Positions 9,321 to 21,585 of a DNA stretch of 64,000 bases are shown here, piece by piece; the first letter of the stretch is position 1; each line of letters begins with the position of its first letter. This stretch comes from Saussurea involucrata. Lineage: Eukaryota; Streptophyta; Magnoliopsida; Asterales; Asteraceae. The notes under the pieces were generated by a model. It searched no databases and was not told where the DNA came from. It was given only the letters and a program-made list of their open reading frames with translations. Location of the stretch: positions 9,631,870 through 9,695,869 of the forward strand of contig CM066317.1 of the NCBI GenBank assembly GCA_033807775.1, given 5' to 3'. The position numbers were made by a program, and so were the translations under genes.

Positions 9321-12300
9321 TCAGGAGCTTTCAGATTCGGCTTTATCAGATTTACCTTCTTTGCCCTGTTCTCGATTGCCATTTAGAAGTTTCTTGAGGT
9401 ATGACATCATGATTGTACTGGCCAGGAATCGACGAACAGCTTCGAGTGCCTTTGTAACTGAAAGCGGTCGGATAGTTATTGTACGAAGGTCTTTCAGAAT
9501 AGCGTAGAAGTCGAACGGTCAGAGGTGCTGGAAGTCGGCTTCAGAAAATCTCCATTCATTCCCATCTTCGCGACGGACAGTGAATACAGGATAACCGATT
9601 TTCATGATGCGGCTTGACTGGATGTTGAGTACCTCTGCGATCTGATGCTTGGTTCTGACTTGGCTAACTGGTAGACACCGCTTCATTGTACTGATGTACC
9701 GGCGTTGGTATTCGTGGTTGAGATTGTAAATGCCAAGGCAAAAGGTAGGCTCGATGTTGCGTAACCTGTTAACAAACAACTTCTTCAGTGATTCCTCCAT
9801 GTGAGGAATGTAGATCGGAATCTTCTCCCATCGGATATGTTGCTGTTGAGGAGGGGGAAGGTCAGAAGCTGTCGGTTGTAGTTGAGGAGATGTCGGGATG
9901 TTGGCAGTTGTAGATTCGAGTCTTTCAAAAGTTTCAGCGGGTTGAGCAGAGTGAATGGGAGTACCATAAAAATTCTGGAGCAGAAACTGGTCGTAGTCTA
10001 CGTTATCATCTTCATCAGTAGGGAAGACCAAATTAACCTGGAGATTTGCGGCACTGGCGGCTTTTTCATACCATGCATCTTCGGTCTCCGGGTTGGTTTC
10101 GCAGTCTGGATCAATCATATCCAGTATCGGGCTGTCTGATGAGTCAAAATTAACCAGTTCCTGTGTTGAACCCTCAGGCTTTTCAACCGTCGGGTCTTCA
10201 TCGTCTGAAATATCCATATCTATTACCATCTCGGCTAGAGGCAACTTGGCTTCAGGTTCGGCGTCGGTTGTTGTTGCCGCAGTTGCTGGTTCCAGTTAAA
10301 CCACAGTTGTCGATTCGGTGAGGATAGGGGCGGTCTCGGTAGGTTTTAGTCTTTTCTCCCCCTCACGGTGATCAGGATCAACCTGCTCATCGTGCTTGCG
10401 CTTTAGACCGCCAGCTTGACTCTTGCAGGTATCTTCGAGTGAACGGACTCTCTCAGACAGCGTTGTCATTGCTTGTTGGAAGTCCTTGAGAGTCGAGTCA
10501 ATGGTATCCAATCGAGTGGTAATGGACGATGAAGGAGCAGTGACCTGAGATTTCAGAACGGATAGCAGGTCTGCTTCGGTTGAGGCGTCGGTTTCAGATT
10601 GTTGGAGCAGTTGGGCCAGAAGCATCGTCTTGAGGGTGTCCACCGAGTAGGTAGGCTGAGTAGGAGCCGGTGGAGGTGTATGAGCGGTTTCAGTGTTGAT
10701 GATATGCCCTTTTCCTTTGATTAAGCGCCTAACGGTATCGAGCTCGGCGGCGACGTGCTGCTCCATCGCCTCGCGGACAGCCTTAAGGGTGCTGTCCAGG
10801 GACCCTTGTGACACAAAGTCGGGTAATGTAACTCCGAGATCACATAGATTACCCGTTGAGGCATCTACCTGAGAGGCAGAGCCACCTACGTTCACGGTTG
10901 GCGCAGGGATAGCCGTGGTAGGATTTCCTTCCGATCCTCGGGTTCCGCCAGACGGAGACACTACGGAAGTTCCGATCGAGTCACGAATAATCTCTATTTG
11001 GTGTTCCTCATTATGTGTCCTAGTCGAAGAATGTATAATATCAATTGGCTAGAGACTCAACTGTGCACTGAAAGAAGTCAAGACCGGGGGTTGCTGGTCT
11101 CTTATTTCAACACCAGTACTCTCCGAGCGAGAGACCGGTGGAAGTTGTGCTTGATCCCCGTGAGAAACTGAAACATCCGTCTTTTGAGAGACGGATGAGT
11201 GGATAAGGGGGTTGTGCAATTGCTCCGCTAAGTCCACGGAGGCTTCTTCAATATCCTGTCCCAACAAACGAGACGAGATAGTAGATGTGGCTACCCGGAT
11301 AGCACTCGGTTGGGTTCGCTCATGAGCCTCTTTATCTTTACAGCTCGTTCTTTCCTGGTTCGCTTTCGAACGCAGTTCTCTCCTTCTCACTTGTTCTAAA
11401 TCTTCAACTAATTCTCCCTCAGCGTCCCTAAAGTCACCAGATTCGGGCTGTTCGGTTGGGATAAGAGGGGTTGAAGGTGAGGCAGTAGAAGTACCTTCGG
11501 TTAAGTTTGGATTTGGTCTGATATGGTGAGTGATTAGTTTCAGGCATATGTTACGGTCCGTATCGGATTTCGTGGAGTCAGATTCCACGGTCTCAATCTG
11601 TTGGCGTGGTGAAGGTGGGTCGGAAAGATATGGTTCTAGGTCTCGGTGAAGCATTGGGCGAGATGATGTACCGGCTTGGGGTTGGCTAGAACTGGCACCC
11701 GATTCCACTGCACCACTCACTCCCGTTCCCTTTCCACGCATTCTCAACACACCCCGCCCGGGAGCCCCTGCTGCCCGGGCCCTTCCTCCTCTAGTCCTAG
11801 GACCCTCACGTCCCTCAGTTCTATGTCCCTGGGCAGGTCCCTCCGGCGCTGGCTGGACCATGAGATCCCCTAACGCTTCCCTATAAGCTACTACACTCGG
11901 TGCAGTGGGATCAGCGTGAGCCAGAAGGGCTTCAGGTATTGGCATGGCTACGGCATTGGACGGGTTGCGAATAACCATATATTGCAAGTGATGAGGTGGA
12001 CATACCGGATGGTTTAGGCGTTGCGGTATGGCTGGATTGGCGTCCATATGTTGTCGCATAACTAATGAAAGGAAACGAGGGTAGGGGAGGAACTTTTTCT
12101 GCTTTGTACCTCCGATTTGACGAATGTCTTGAACAAGTTCGCGCCAGATAATCATTGCAGCATCCACGTGGCGGTTGTAGCATACGGCATGGAATAACCG
12201 CAGGAAGTCGCCGGTACACTGGTCTATGCCCTTCCATCTGGACGAAAGACACCTGTTCAGAATCGTAAACAGGGTGTACCAGATGGGGGCCAGGTATTTC

Positions 12301-12794
12301 CGATTGAACGCGGAAGGACGGTTAAGAGCGTAGTTGTATCCAAGAGCGCGGACTTGAGCACATAAGGTTTCATCATTGACCGCGGGGTCGTACCGTTGAT
12401 GTCCGCCGGCGGTGGCTTCGGGCAGTGATAGAAGTCGGCGGAAAGAATCAGGTGTCAGTGTGAAAGGATGATTATCAATCTGAGCTGTGATCATCTGAGA
12501 ATTTCCGGCCGTGATGACTTGTGCAGAAAGCCAAACTTGAAGAACGTACAGTAGTGGAACGTCGGCTGTAGCAGTGAGGGCCTCATAGAGAGGGTGACGC
12601 ATCAAGATATCCACAAGGACTCGGTGTTGTGGTTGTGGTCTGAATTGATCCGGGTCCAGATGATGATTGTTTGCCTCCAATTCAGTGCCATGGTCAGAAT
12701 CGACCAAAGCATTATCAGTTGCCTCGTCTATAAATTCCTCTTGCGGAGGATTTTATTCTTCGGGGTTCTGTGGATTTTGCTGTTGATCCACCAT
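9321..12794 (-). pseudogene. ORF3 of the outer Sirevirus, broken by in-frame stops
   Basis: A single reading frame runs from an ATG at 12792-12794 to a TGA at 9321-9323 (about 1,157 codons) but is interrupted by stops near 12754 (TAA), 11049 (TAG), 10296 (TAA) and 9519 (TGA). Most of these fit single C-to-T changes from CAA, CAG or CGA. Residues about 45-230 form the domain shared with the inner element's ORF3 (PLLYVLQVWLSAQVI, then LGYNYAL, then PYPRFLSL). The middle is Gly/Arg/Pro-rich, and the C-terminal half has an acidic, Ser/Thr-rich region and a basic stretch (LKRKHDEQ). No signal peptide or membrane segment is seen. Function unknown. Confidence 0.75.
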
Positions 12795-14357
12795 TGAATA
12801 TCTGTAATAGAATCCAAGTTAGTAAAGAAGGCGGATAAGCAAGTTCAGGCACGTACCTTTGTATTTGATGGCTCAATCTGAGACAGATTGAGGACTGGCA
12901 GTGAGTAAAACAGGTACAGAACTGACAAACACAGAGGAATCCGGACAAAAGAATGGAAAAACCAAACTTTCCGGACAAAGGTATCCGGACAACACATGTT
13001 ACCGGATGGGAATAATGTTCCCGGATAAGTTAAACAATCCGGACAAAATGGTTTCCGTGTGAGAGTTTTCCGGACAAAACGGATTCCGGACACAGCAACT
13101 TACCAGTAGTTGAGCTTACCGGAAACCCTAAGGTTTCCGGACAACTAGGTTTCCGGTTGTTGAGATTGACCGGATAAAATATCTAATACGAAGAGAGTTA
13201 CCGGACAAATCACCATATTCTTGAACGCGTCCGGACACGAAGAATGTGTCCGGACGGAAACCAAAACATTCAATCGAACATATAACAAACCCAAACATGT
13301 TATAGCTTATGCAAGTAGTGACAACGAGCGCATACAAATACACTAGGTCGATTAAATCTTCCTGTAAGACACCTATGTAACCCAAAATCGAAGAAACCCT
13401 AAGGGATTTTCGAATGACGTGAAATCGACTAAATCAGGGGTCGATTTGAGGTGCGGAGTGAACAAAACTTAACTATACATGATCGATATGAAGAGTCGAA
13501 TAGCATACCTGAAGTTGGAACGAGATGCGTGTGAAATCCGAGAATGGGGAGTGAGGCCGAGCGAGAGAGAAACTCGAAAGGGTTTAGGGTTTTGCAAGAT
13601 TTTCCGGGTAAGTGATGGACAAGGGAACCCGGATGCTTATATGTGGAATAAGTAATCCGGGAGCGGTATCCGGGTTTCTCTACAATCCGGAGAATGACCC
13701 GGTCCGGAAACCTATCCGGAAAGATAAGGTTTCCGGATACCCGTCCGGATACTTCTGAAATTTCAAAAAACTTGTATTTCCTTGACTTTTAAAATGAAAC
13801 CCTTAGGATTTTGAAAAGATGGATCTCTTGATCCCCCTCAAACTCAGAATGGGGAGAAACTTGCTCCCCCTCGGATAGTGCATTGGAGAGTCCGATACAC
13901 AAAAAAAACTTTTGAGCATTTTAAAGAAAAACATTGTGTCGCTCCCCCTCAAATGATTAACATAAATTGAAATCCACACGGGAGTGTCCACACACATAAA
14001 AAAGACTTTTTAACATTTTAAGAAAAACTGTGTGTGACGCTCCCCCTCAATAATTGAGTAAACTTGCCTGATACCGCTTTGTGCTCCCCCTGAACACATG
14101 AACACACCGTGAAAGCACATATATAGACAGATAAAAGTTGACGACATTACGAAAGAAAAAAGGAAACATACGAAGAACGAACGGAAACAAACGAAATCTA
14201 CGAAATAAATATAGAGACTAAATCTAACTGTGTAACTGAAACAAGTAGAATACAGGTGCGAGAAAGTGTATGCTCAATCATCAGGAGTGTGAACACCGGA
14301 TGATGAGTAGACAGTTACTCGTAGATGTATGGAACTTGTAACGGGCACACAATCGGA
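12795..14357 (-). repeat. Pol-ORF3 spacer with dense TCCGGA words
   Basis: About 1.56 kb without a coding frame. Between about 12940 and 13255 the word CCGGA (mostly inside the self-complementary hexamer TCCGGA) occurs about fifteen times, and again at about 13600-13755. The same words fill the leader at 31560-31975. The left part (13830-14092) holds repeated purine tracts, listed separately. Confidence 0.75.
13831..14092 (-). repeat. Five internal polypurine tracts (GAGGGGGAGC-like)
   Basis: On the minus strand, GAGGGGGA(GC/T) tracts lie at about 13833-13838, 13863-13872, 13941-13950, 14039-14048 and 14083-14092. The third and fourth sit in 98-bp tandem units that also share ACATTTTAA(A)GAAAAAC. 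Multiple polypurine tracts are a reported Sirevirus trait; here they lie between pol and ORF3 and not next to the LTR. Confidence 0.7.
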
Positions 14358-17300
14358 TTAAGTCTTCAGATTTAGCATACCTAACTTGGACACAAGAGTA
14401 TTAAAACGTTTTTCGTCCAAGGGTTTTGTAAAAAGGTCTGCTAACTGATGCTCAGTATTTACGAAGTAGAGTTCGACTGTACCTCTTTCGACGTGATTCT
14501 TAATGAAGTGATACCGAACGTCGATGTGCTTGGTCTTAGTGTGTTGGACCGGGTTGCTTGATATGGCAATGGCGCTCTTCGAGTCACAGTAGATGGGCAC
14601 CTTGACATACGTGAAGCCGTAGTCTTTGAGTTGCGTCCGCATCCAGATTACTTGTGAACAGCAGCTTGCGGCGGCCACATACTCCGCCTCGGCAGTTGAC
14701 GTTGAAACGCATTGCTGCTTTTTGGACGCCCAACTCACCAGGCTATCTCCCAAAAACTGGATATGTCCCGAGGTGCTCTTCCGGTCCATCATGCAGCCCG
14801 CGTGATCCGCATCAGAATAAGCGGATAACTCAAAACCTATCTGCTTCGGGTACCATAAGCCAAGATCAGAAGTACCACGTAAATAACAAAAGTTCCGTTT
14901 AACGGCAGTTAAATGAGAATCTTTAGGTTTTGATTGATATCGGGAACACAAAAATGTTGAAAACATGATATCCGGTCTACTCGCAGTAAGATACATCAAA
15001 GAACCGATCATACCCCGATACAGTTTAGTGTCCACATCCGTTCCGTTAAGATCGGCGTGTAACTTAGTACCGGGTGCCATAGGAGTTTTCATGGGTGAGG
15101 ACTGTACCATATGGAATTTCTTAAGAATATCCCGGATGTACTTAGCCTGGTTTATGAATATCCCGGTCAACAGTTGTTTAACTTGAAGACCAAGGAAGAA
15201 ATTCATCTCACTAAGCATACTCATTTGAAAAAATTCTCCCATTAGATTGGCAAAGTTCTTAGCATATGTGGGATTAGTAGAGCCGAAGATTATGTCATCT
15301 ACATACACTTGAACTAGGACTATGTGACCTTTTTCGTTTTTGATACACAAAGTAGAATCGACTTTACCTCGTGTGAATTTGGACTTTGTCAAAAACTTGG
15401 TCATAGTATCATACCAGGAACGTGGAGCTTGCTTCAAACCGTAGAGAGCCTTGTCCAGGATGTAGACATGATCACTCTTCTTTTCGTCCACGAACCCGTA
15501 CGGTTGCGACACATATACTTCCTATTTGAGATCGCCATTGAGGAATGCGGTCTTCACATCTATTTGGAAGACCGTGAAATTCTTGTGCGCAGCGTATGCG
15601 AGGAACATACGAATGGCTTCTATCCTTGCTACCAGATCATATGTCTCTTCGTAGTCGATCCCTTCTTGTTGTCGGTATCCCTTGGCCATGAGACGCGCCT
15701 TGTTACGGACAACGATTCCGTCCTCGTCCTTCTTGTTCTTGAATATCCACTTGGTGCCGATTATCGTCTTGTGGGTTGGACGTGGGACCAGTCGCCATAT
15801 TTTTAGAGCCTCGAATTGGTTGAACTCTTCTTGCATGGCTATGACCCAGTCCGGATCTTCAAGTGCTTCACGTACGTTCGTCGGCTCAATCTTACTTAAG
15901 AAGCCGGAGAAGAGACAAAAGTTGGCGGAAGCACCTCGCGTTTGAACAGGAGTGGAGGGATCACCAATGATTTGATGTAGGGGATGAGCTTTAGTCCACT
16001 TGGTGGTGTGCGGAAGTGGCTGTTGAGTAGAGTGAGACGTGTCCGAATCCACATAATCACCAGAATGTAGGTCTTGAACTGCTTCAAGTGTAGCAGGCTG
16101 ATTTCTTAGAGGAGATGGGGGAGGATTCGCCGAGGGTTGAACAACTTCTGGTTCCGAGGAGCTCAGAAGTTGATCGTCGGTTGTAGCAGATGACAAATCG
16201 TTAGGAGAGATATCCATGTTAGTGATTGGTTCCTCCAGGGGGACAGTAGTATCAGATGAGATTGATGATGACGGTTGAGCTGTCTCCACAGTGATGGACG
16301 ACATGCTTGTAGAAGGCGGCGGACCAGATAGATTCGCTGAATCCTCATTACGAGCAGCTTCAAGTCGAGGTTGTGCTGAGACAGGAGTAGAAGCGTTAAA
16401 TATGTCATCATAAAAGTACTTATACAATAAATCTAAATCAGAAGAATCGGCATTCGATGAAGATGCATGATTTGGATTTACTGTCGCTTGTGCAGATCCC
16501 GAACTTGGTGGTCCGGAAGCTAGCACGCCAGCTAAACCGGGTTTTGAACTGATTTGTTCAGAAGCCAAATCCGCGGCTTCGTCGAATGTCACGTTTACAC
16601 TTTCGACAATGATTTTATTCCGTTTGATGTAAATGCGATACGCTTGAGCCTGCATGGAGTATCCGATGAAAACGTCTTCGTCCGCTTTGGGGCTGAATTT
16701 GCCGAGATCATCCTTGTCGTTTAAGACGTAGCACGTGCATCCGAATGCATGGAAGTACTTGATATTCGGGACGCGGTTGTTGATGATCTCGTACGGCGTC
16801 TTGTTGAATCGCTTGTTGAGGATGGAGCGGTTTTGCGTATAACAAGCCGTTGACACCGCTTCGGCCCATAGAAATAGCGGCAGATTAGACTGAGAAAGCA
16901 TGGTGTGAGCTGCTTCGACTAGGGTACGGTTGTGTCGTTCTACCACTCCGTTTTGCTGAGGAGTGCGTGCGGAAGAGAAGGTGTGCGAAATGCCGACTGA
17001 AGTCAGATAGTCGTCCACCGTTTGATTCTTGAACTCCGTATCGTTGTTGGTCCTTATGGTCTGAACTTGTTGTTGCTTGTTCAGTTGGATGGTCTTCAGG
17101 TGGTTGATGATCAGCTCTGGAGTTTCGTCTTTCGAGCGAAGGAACTTGACCCATGTGTAGCGTGAGAAGTCATCCACCATCACCAGAACATATTTGCGCT
17201 TGTTGATACTCTGAACATGCATCGGTCCACACAAATCCATATGGATGAGTTCGAGGGACCTGGACGTGCTCGGAGTGACCTTCGGTTGATGCGGCACTCT

Positions 17301-17864
17301 CTTCATCTTTCCTTTTTCACATGCCCCGCAGAGACGATCCTTCACGAATTGAAGATCGGGCATGCCTTTCACGTGTCCGCCTAGCACCAGTTTGTTGATA
17401 CTTTTGAAGTTCAGGTGCGATAGCCTTCGATGCCAAATCCACGCTTGTTCGGAATTAGCCTTCGACATGAGGCAGACGGGGTTATCGGGTTTCAGGGCTA
17501 CGAGGTCGATTGTGTAGAGATTGGTCTTGCATTTCCCATCCAGTAGTTCCTCTCCATCGTCATTAAGGATTCTACACCGTTTCACTTTGAATCGAACCTC
17601 GAGATCTTTGTCGCAGAATTGCCCGATGCTGAACAGATTGTGTCCCAATCCCGCGACGTGTGATAACTTCTTGATTGTGATCTTGTCTTGAACAATGTCA
17701 CCGTAGCCCACGATCGGCGCCTTGTCGTTGTTGCCAAATCTCACGTCTCCACCATATTCTTCTTTGTAGTTCATGAGAAGCTCCCTCCTTCCGGTCATGT
17801 GCTTGGAGCATCCAGAATCTAAGTACAACACATGACCGTGCTGCAAAATCGAGTTTAACGGATT
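14358..17864 (-). pseudogene. Pol polyprotein of the outer Sirevirus (PR-IN-RT-RH), inactivated
   Basis: Aspartic protease (LDSGCSKHMTG, about 17800-17820), integrase zinc finger (HRRLSHLNF...CGACEKGK), integrase core, reverse transcriptase with YVDD (15294-15305) and RNase H (YSDADHAGC; STAEAEY) follow in Copia order. The frame is open from 17864 and overlaps the end of gag by a few bases in the -1 frame. A TAG stop at 15522-15524 cuts the protein in the middle of RT. The second catalytic Asp of the integrase, normally in a DNG motif, reads Asn (codon AAC, 17046-17048), and the Gly after it reads Asp (17040-17042), both G-to-A changes. Ends with TAA at 14358. Confidence 0.93.
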
Positions 17865-20800
17865 TTAGGTACCCAAATTTGCTTGGGTCCTGAAGGGTTA
17901 GGTTTGGCACCTCGTGGAGGAACTTGCTTTGACACAGATTTCCCCTTAGGTGCAGGTTGCACACCTTTAGCGGAAACTGGTTTTGGCACAGATTGCCTCT
18001 TAGGTGTAGAATTTACACCTTTCGGAGGAATAGATTTTGTAGCAGGTTGCCTCTTGGGTGCCGGTTTAACCTCAGTAGGAGCAACCAGTTTGGAAACGGG
18101 TTTGGTCTCCCGTTGTGGTTTAACCTCTGATTGGGAACCCCGTTGTTTATAGTATTTCTTCTTGTTATTACGGAGTTTGCGTTTAGGTGTATGATTATAC
18201 ATGTGATATGACCTAAACCAATCATTAATATTAATTTCATCAAAATCATTCCAACCACATCTAGAACAACATAAACAATCACACGATAACTGAATCAATT
18301 GATGAACTGAATTAAGTTTAATTGGATAAGAAACTTCCAAACGATTCCAATGATTCCAAACACAATTGTCTTTGTTTATTCTAGAATTAAAAGCAGTAGG
18401 GAAGGACTTTGATGCTGCATCCTTGACAGGTTCCTTGTTTAGCCACTTGGGTTTTTCTTGTTTTGCGCGACCATTTTTAACTGAAACAACAGGGACAGAA
18501 CGGTCAGTGACTTTTGAAGAAACAGGATTTTTGACAGGCAAACGCACGGTCTTTTGCCTCGGCTGTGATTGGTTTTGAGAAACAGGATTAGATTTGGAAA
18601 TCTTAATCACAGCTGGGGTCTTTGTGTTTGAACAAGCACCTTTTTCAAAGTTGACCGGTCGATTCACCACTGGTGATAGGAAGTCAGTATGACTCGGAAG
18701 AGGTTTGTCAAAGGGGAACGACTCAAACTCTCCCTCAGAATTACCGTTGGAGTTCATATATTCAGAGAAATCGACATCCGGAATTACAGGACTTGGACCA
18801 GTTGAGGAAGGCGAGGAACACTTTGTGCTTGTGTGCTTTGGGGAATTTGGTGCGGAAGCTAAGAAAAAATCAGAGTTCAAATTCCTTAAAACACCCTCGT
18901 CTTGAGAATCTTGACCGTCTTATGAAGTAGAAATCTTGCCTATGAAAGCTTTGCACGAAGACGTATCAGATGAACTTGAGGAAAGTTCGGGTGAAATCTG
19001 CTTTTCAGATTGGAGTTGGTCAATCTGCTCTTGGAGCTGACCATTTCTCGTATACTCTTGCATCGCATCTGTTGCCAAGGCAGCCAGTTTTGATGTGAGT
19101 TTGGTTATTTCTCCCCGAAGGATTTCCTGTCCTTCATCAGACACAACTTCGGTTTTGACCAGTTGTAGATTCTCAAGTTTCTCGATTAACGCTTTCTTTT
19201 CCATTTGAAAAACTGACCTTTCTTTCTCGAAGGACTCCTCCAACTCGACTATCTTTGCTTCCAAGATGAGAGGGGGAACATAGAGTTTAAACTCATCCGT
19301 CTCAGTCTTGGTTTCGGTTGCTTGGACCTCATCTTTTTTGGAGGAATCCTTGGGCTTTGCAACCTTGTAGTAGTCGAAGTAGTGATTCGAGAGATACTTC
19401 TTGTTCTTTTGATAAGAATAATTTAAAGGTTCATAACAAAATGGAAGTTGTATTCCTCGTTTGTGTGCTCGCTTATATTCCTCGGTTTCCTCTTCTTTTT
19501 CAGGTTCAAGAGGGCCAGTCCATTTAATAGCATATTCCGGGTATTTCTTATCTAAACCAAGACACCCAAAGTCATACAAAGTAGGTGTCTTGTAGATACC
19601 CTTTTTCAAATAGTGTGGGTTATCGTATCCGATTCTCCATTCGTTGTTAAAGTACGTGAACTCTTTGGGTTTATTCATAAAGATGGTTTGATCCGTTTGA
19701 CCTCTTTTGTGGAGTTTTGTTTCAAGATCGATGATTTTATTAACAAACTCCTTGTGCTGAACTTGAAGAGCAGAACATTGATAAACAATTTATGCTTTCT
19801 CATTCAGACACTGATCAAACTGAGACTGAAGTTCAGATAACTTGGCCCTTAAGTCCTTAGGTGCTAATGAGAGATTTTTGCATTTGTCTTTTAGATTAGC
19901 ATTTTCAGACTTGTATTTTTCAGTTATTCTCTGTCGAACGTCTAGCTTTTCAGTTAGAGATCTAATCTCAAGCTTTTGTTCTTTAGAGGTGGCCTTAAAG
20001 GAATTTGCCTGTTCAGTAAGTGATTGCATTTGATTCATGAAATCTTGTTGGATAGAATCACATACCTGACTTGTCGTTGCCTTTTCTTCTTTAGCTAGAG
20101 AGTGATATCCCATGAAAGCATCAGCACCATCAGTCTCGCTTTCATCATCAGAACGACCCAACCAGTAGTCGTTTTCCACAAGTAGAGCTTCTCCAGCTTC
20201 CTTCTGCTCAATCATGGCGAGCTTAGCCTTGTAGTAATGAGAATTCTTTACTACAGGCTTCTTACAATCTTTAGCGAAGTGACCAAGCTTTCCACAGTTG
20301 TAGCATGTCACTGGTTCATCTTTCTTCTTACTTTCAACTTTCTCCGTCTTCTCCTTCTTCTCTGACTTATTTTGCTCATCAGCTTTCTTCTTCCCCTCAT
20401 ACTTGTCCTGATAATCATGGCGCTTGTTGGAGGAGGTGGAGTAGCGCTGATTATTGGACGAAGGCTTCTTATAGAACTTCTGTTGTTGGAAATATTTAGT
20501 GAGCAGAGCTATCGCTTTCTTGAAGTCAGATACTTCATCATTAGAATCATTGTCTTCCTTTTCTTTAGATTCGGAAGAGTTTTGCTATTGAGCACGTTTG
20601 GAGTGATGGCCCGAAGATTTCCCTTGCTTGGAGGACATGAGAGCTATGGGATTAGCAACTGGCTTTGATGCAGTCTTCTTCTCGCTCAGAAGTTCATTCA
20701 CTTCATCTTCGTCTTGAAGAAGCGTCTCATAAAGTTCATTGATACCAATGTTCTCTATCAAGTTGTTGTGCTTGACATGAGAAGCAAACACCTTCCATTC

Positions 20801-20957
20801 TGGCAGCAGATTGTTGAGGAACTTGAGCGCGTTTTCCGTGTTGGAGAGAGTGATCTTGTTCTTGTTTAGTTCATTAATAAGTAAGCAAAAACGTTCATAG
20901 GCTTGAGTGAGAGACTCACCGGTGCGCTGCTTGAAGCCATCGAACTTGGTTATTGCG
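17855..20957 (-). pseudogene. Gag of the outer Sirevirus, C-terminal part after the inner insertion
   Basis: Continues in frame the gag that starts at 31402, once the inner element and one TSD are removed. It has the tail of the gag core, one zinc knuckle CYNCGKLGHFAKDC (20264-20304), a long Glu/Lys-rich coiled-coil region, and a basic Pro/Lys repeat (VPPRGAKPNP-type) near the end. In-frame stops at 20585-20587 (TAG), 19790-19792 (TAA) and 18920-18922 (TAA) break it. The natural end is WVPKIR-stop at 17855. Confidence 0.85.
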
Positions 20958-21522
20958 TGTCAGGATCGATTCCAAACAAGAATAATTATACTTAGAAATC
21001 AGATATAAAGAATCTTGCGGAATAGAACTTTAATTCAAACACACTCAATGAACAACTAATCAGAAAACACAATCTGTTTGTATTCAATACTTCAACTCAC
21101 AAGTTTACAACCAAACCTCAATCTTGTTGAACAGGCTCAACAAGACGACTTCTACTTCTCTAGAAATAGGGTTCTATACCTTGAGGTTAATTCTCTCTAA
21201 AACAAAAACGAATTTTAAAAAATCACTCAGAATAGCTATCTATCAAACTCTATTTATACTAAATAATTACAAGATAACTATCAAAACAAAATTGATCTTC
21301 AGAATATTCTTTCATGCTTATCTTCAATCATTCCATCTTTATCTCCAACATTCTCGCATTCCATAATTATGATCACAAGCAGCATTAACATCGTTATGCA
21401 CAAGCAGTACTAACATTGTTCCAGCAGCATTAACTTTTACTTGTAGTACTAACTTTGTTCTGGCGGTAGTATTGTTGTTCTGGCAGTACTAACCATACTT
21501 GGCAAATCTTCAGTTCCCAACA
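20958..21522 (-). repeat. 3' LTR of the inner Sirevirus
   Basis: 565 bp. Rich in GCAGTACTAAC, GCAGCATTAAC and related words in its last 160 bases on the plus strand (about 21375-21495), the same word family as the 24361-24480 array. Confidence 0.95.
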
Positions 21523-21540
21523 ATCTCCCCCTAACTTGAC
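21523..21540 (-). other. Polypurine tract of the inner Sirevirus
   Basis: Minus strand GTCAAGTTAGGGGGAGAT directly before TGTTGGG of the LTR. Confidence 0.88.
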
Positions 21541-21585
21541 TTTTTAGGTTGAGAAGTCAAGTTCTTCAGATGATGCTTCCAAAAC

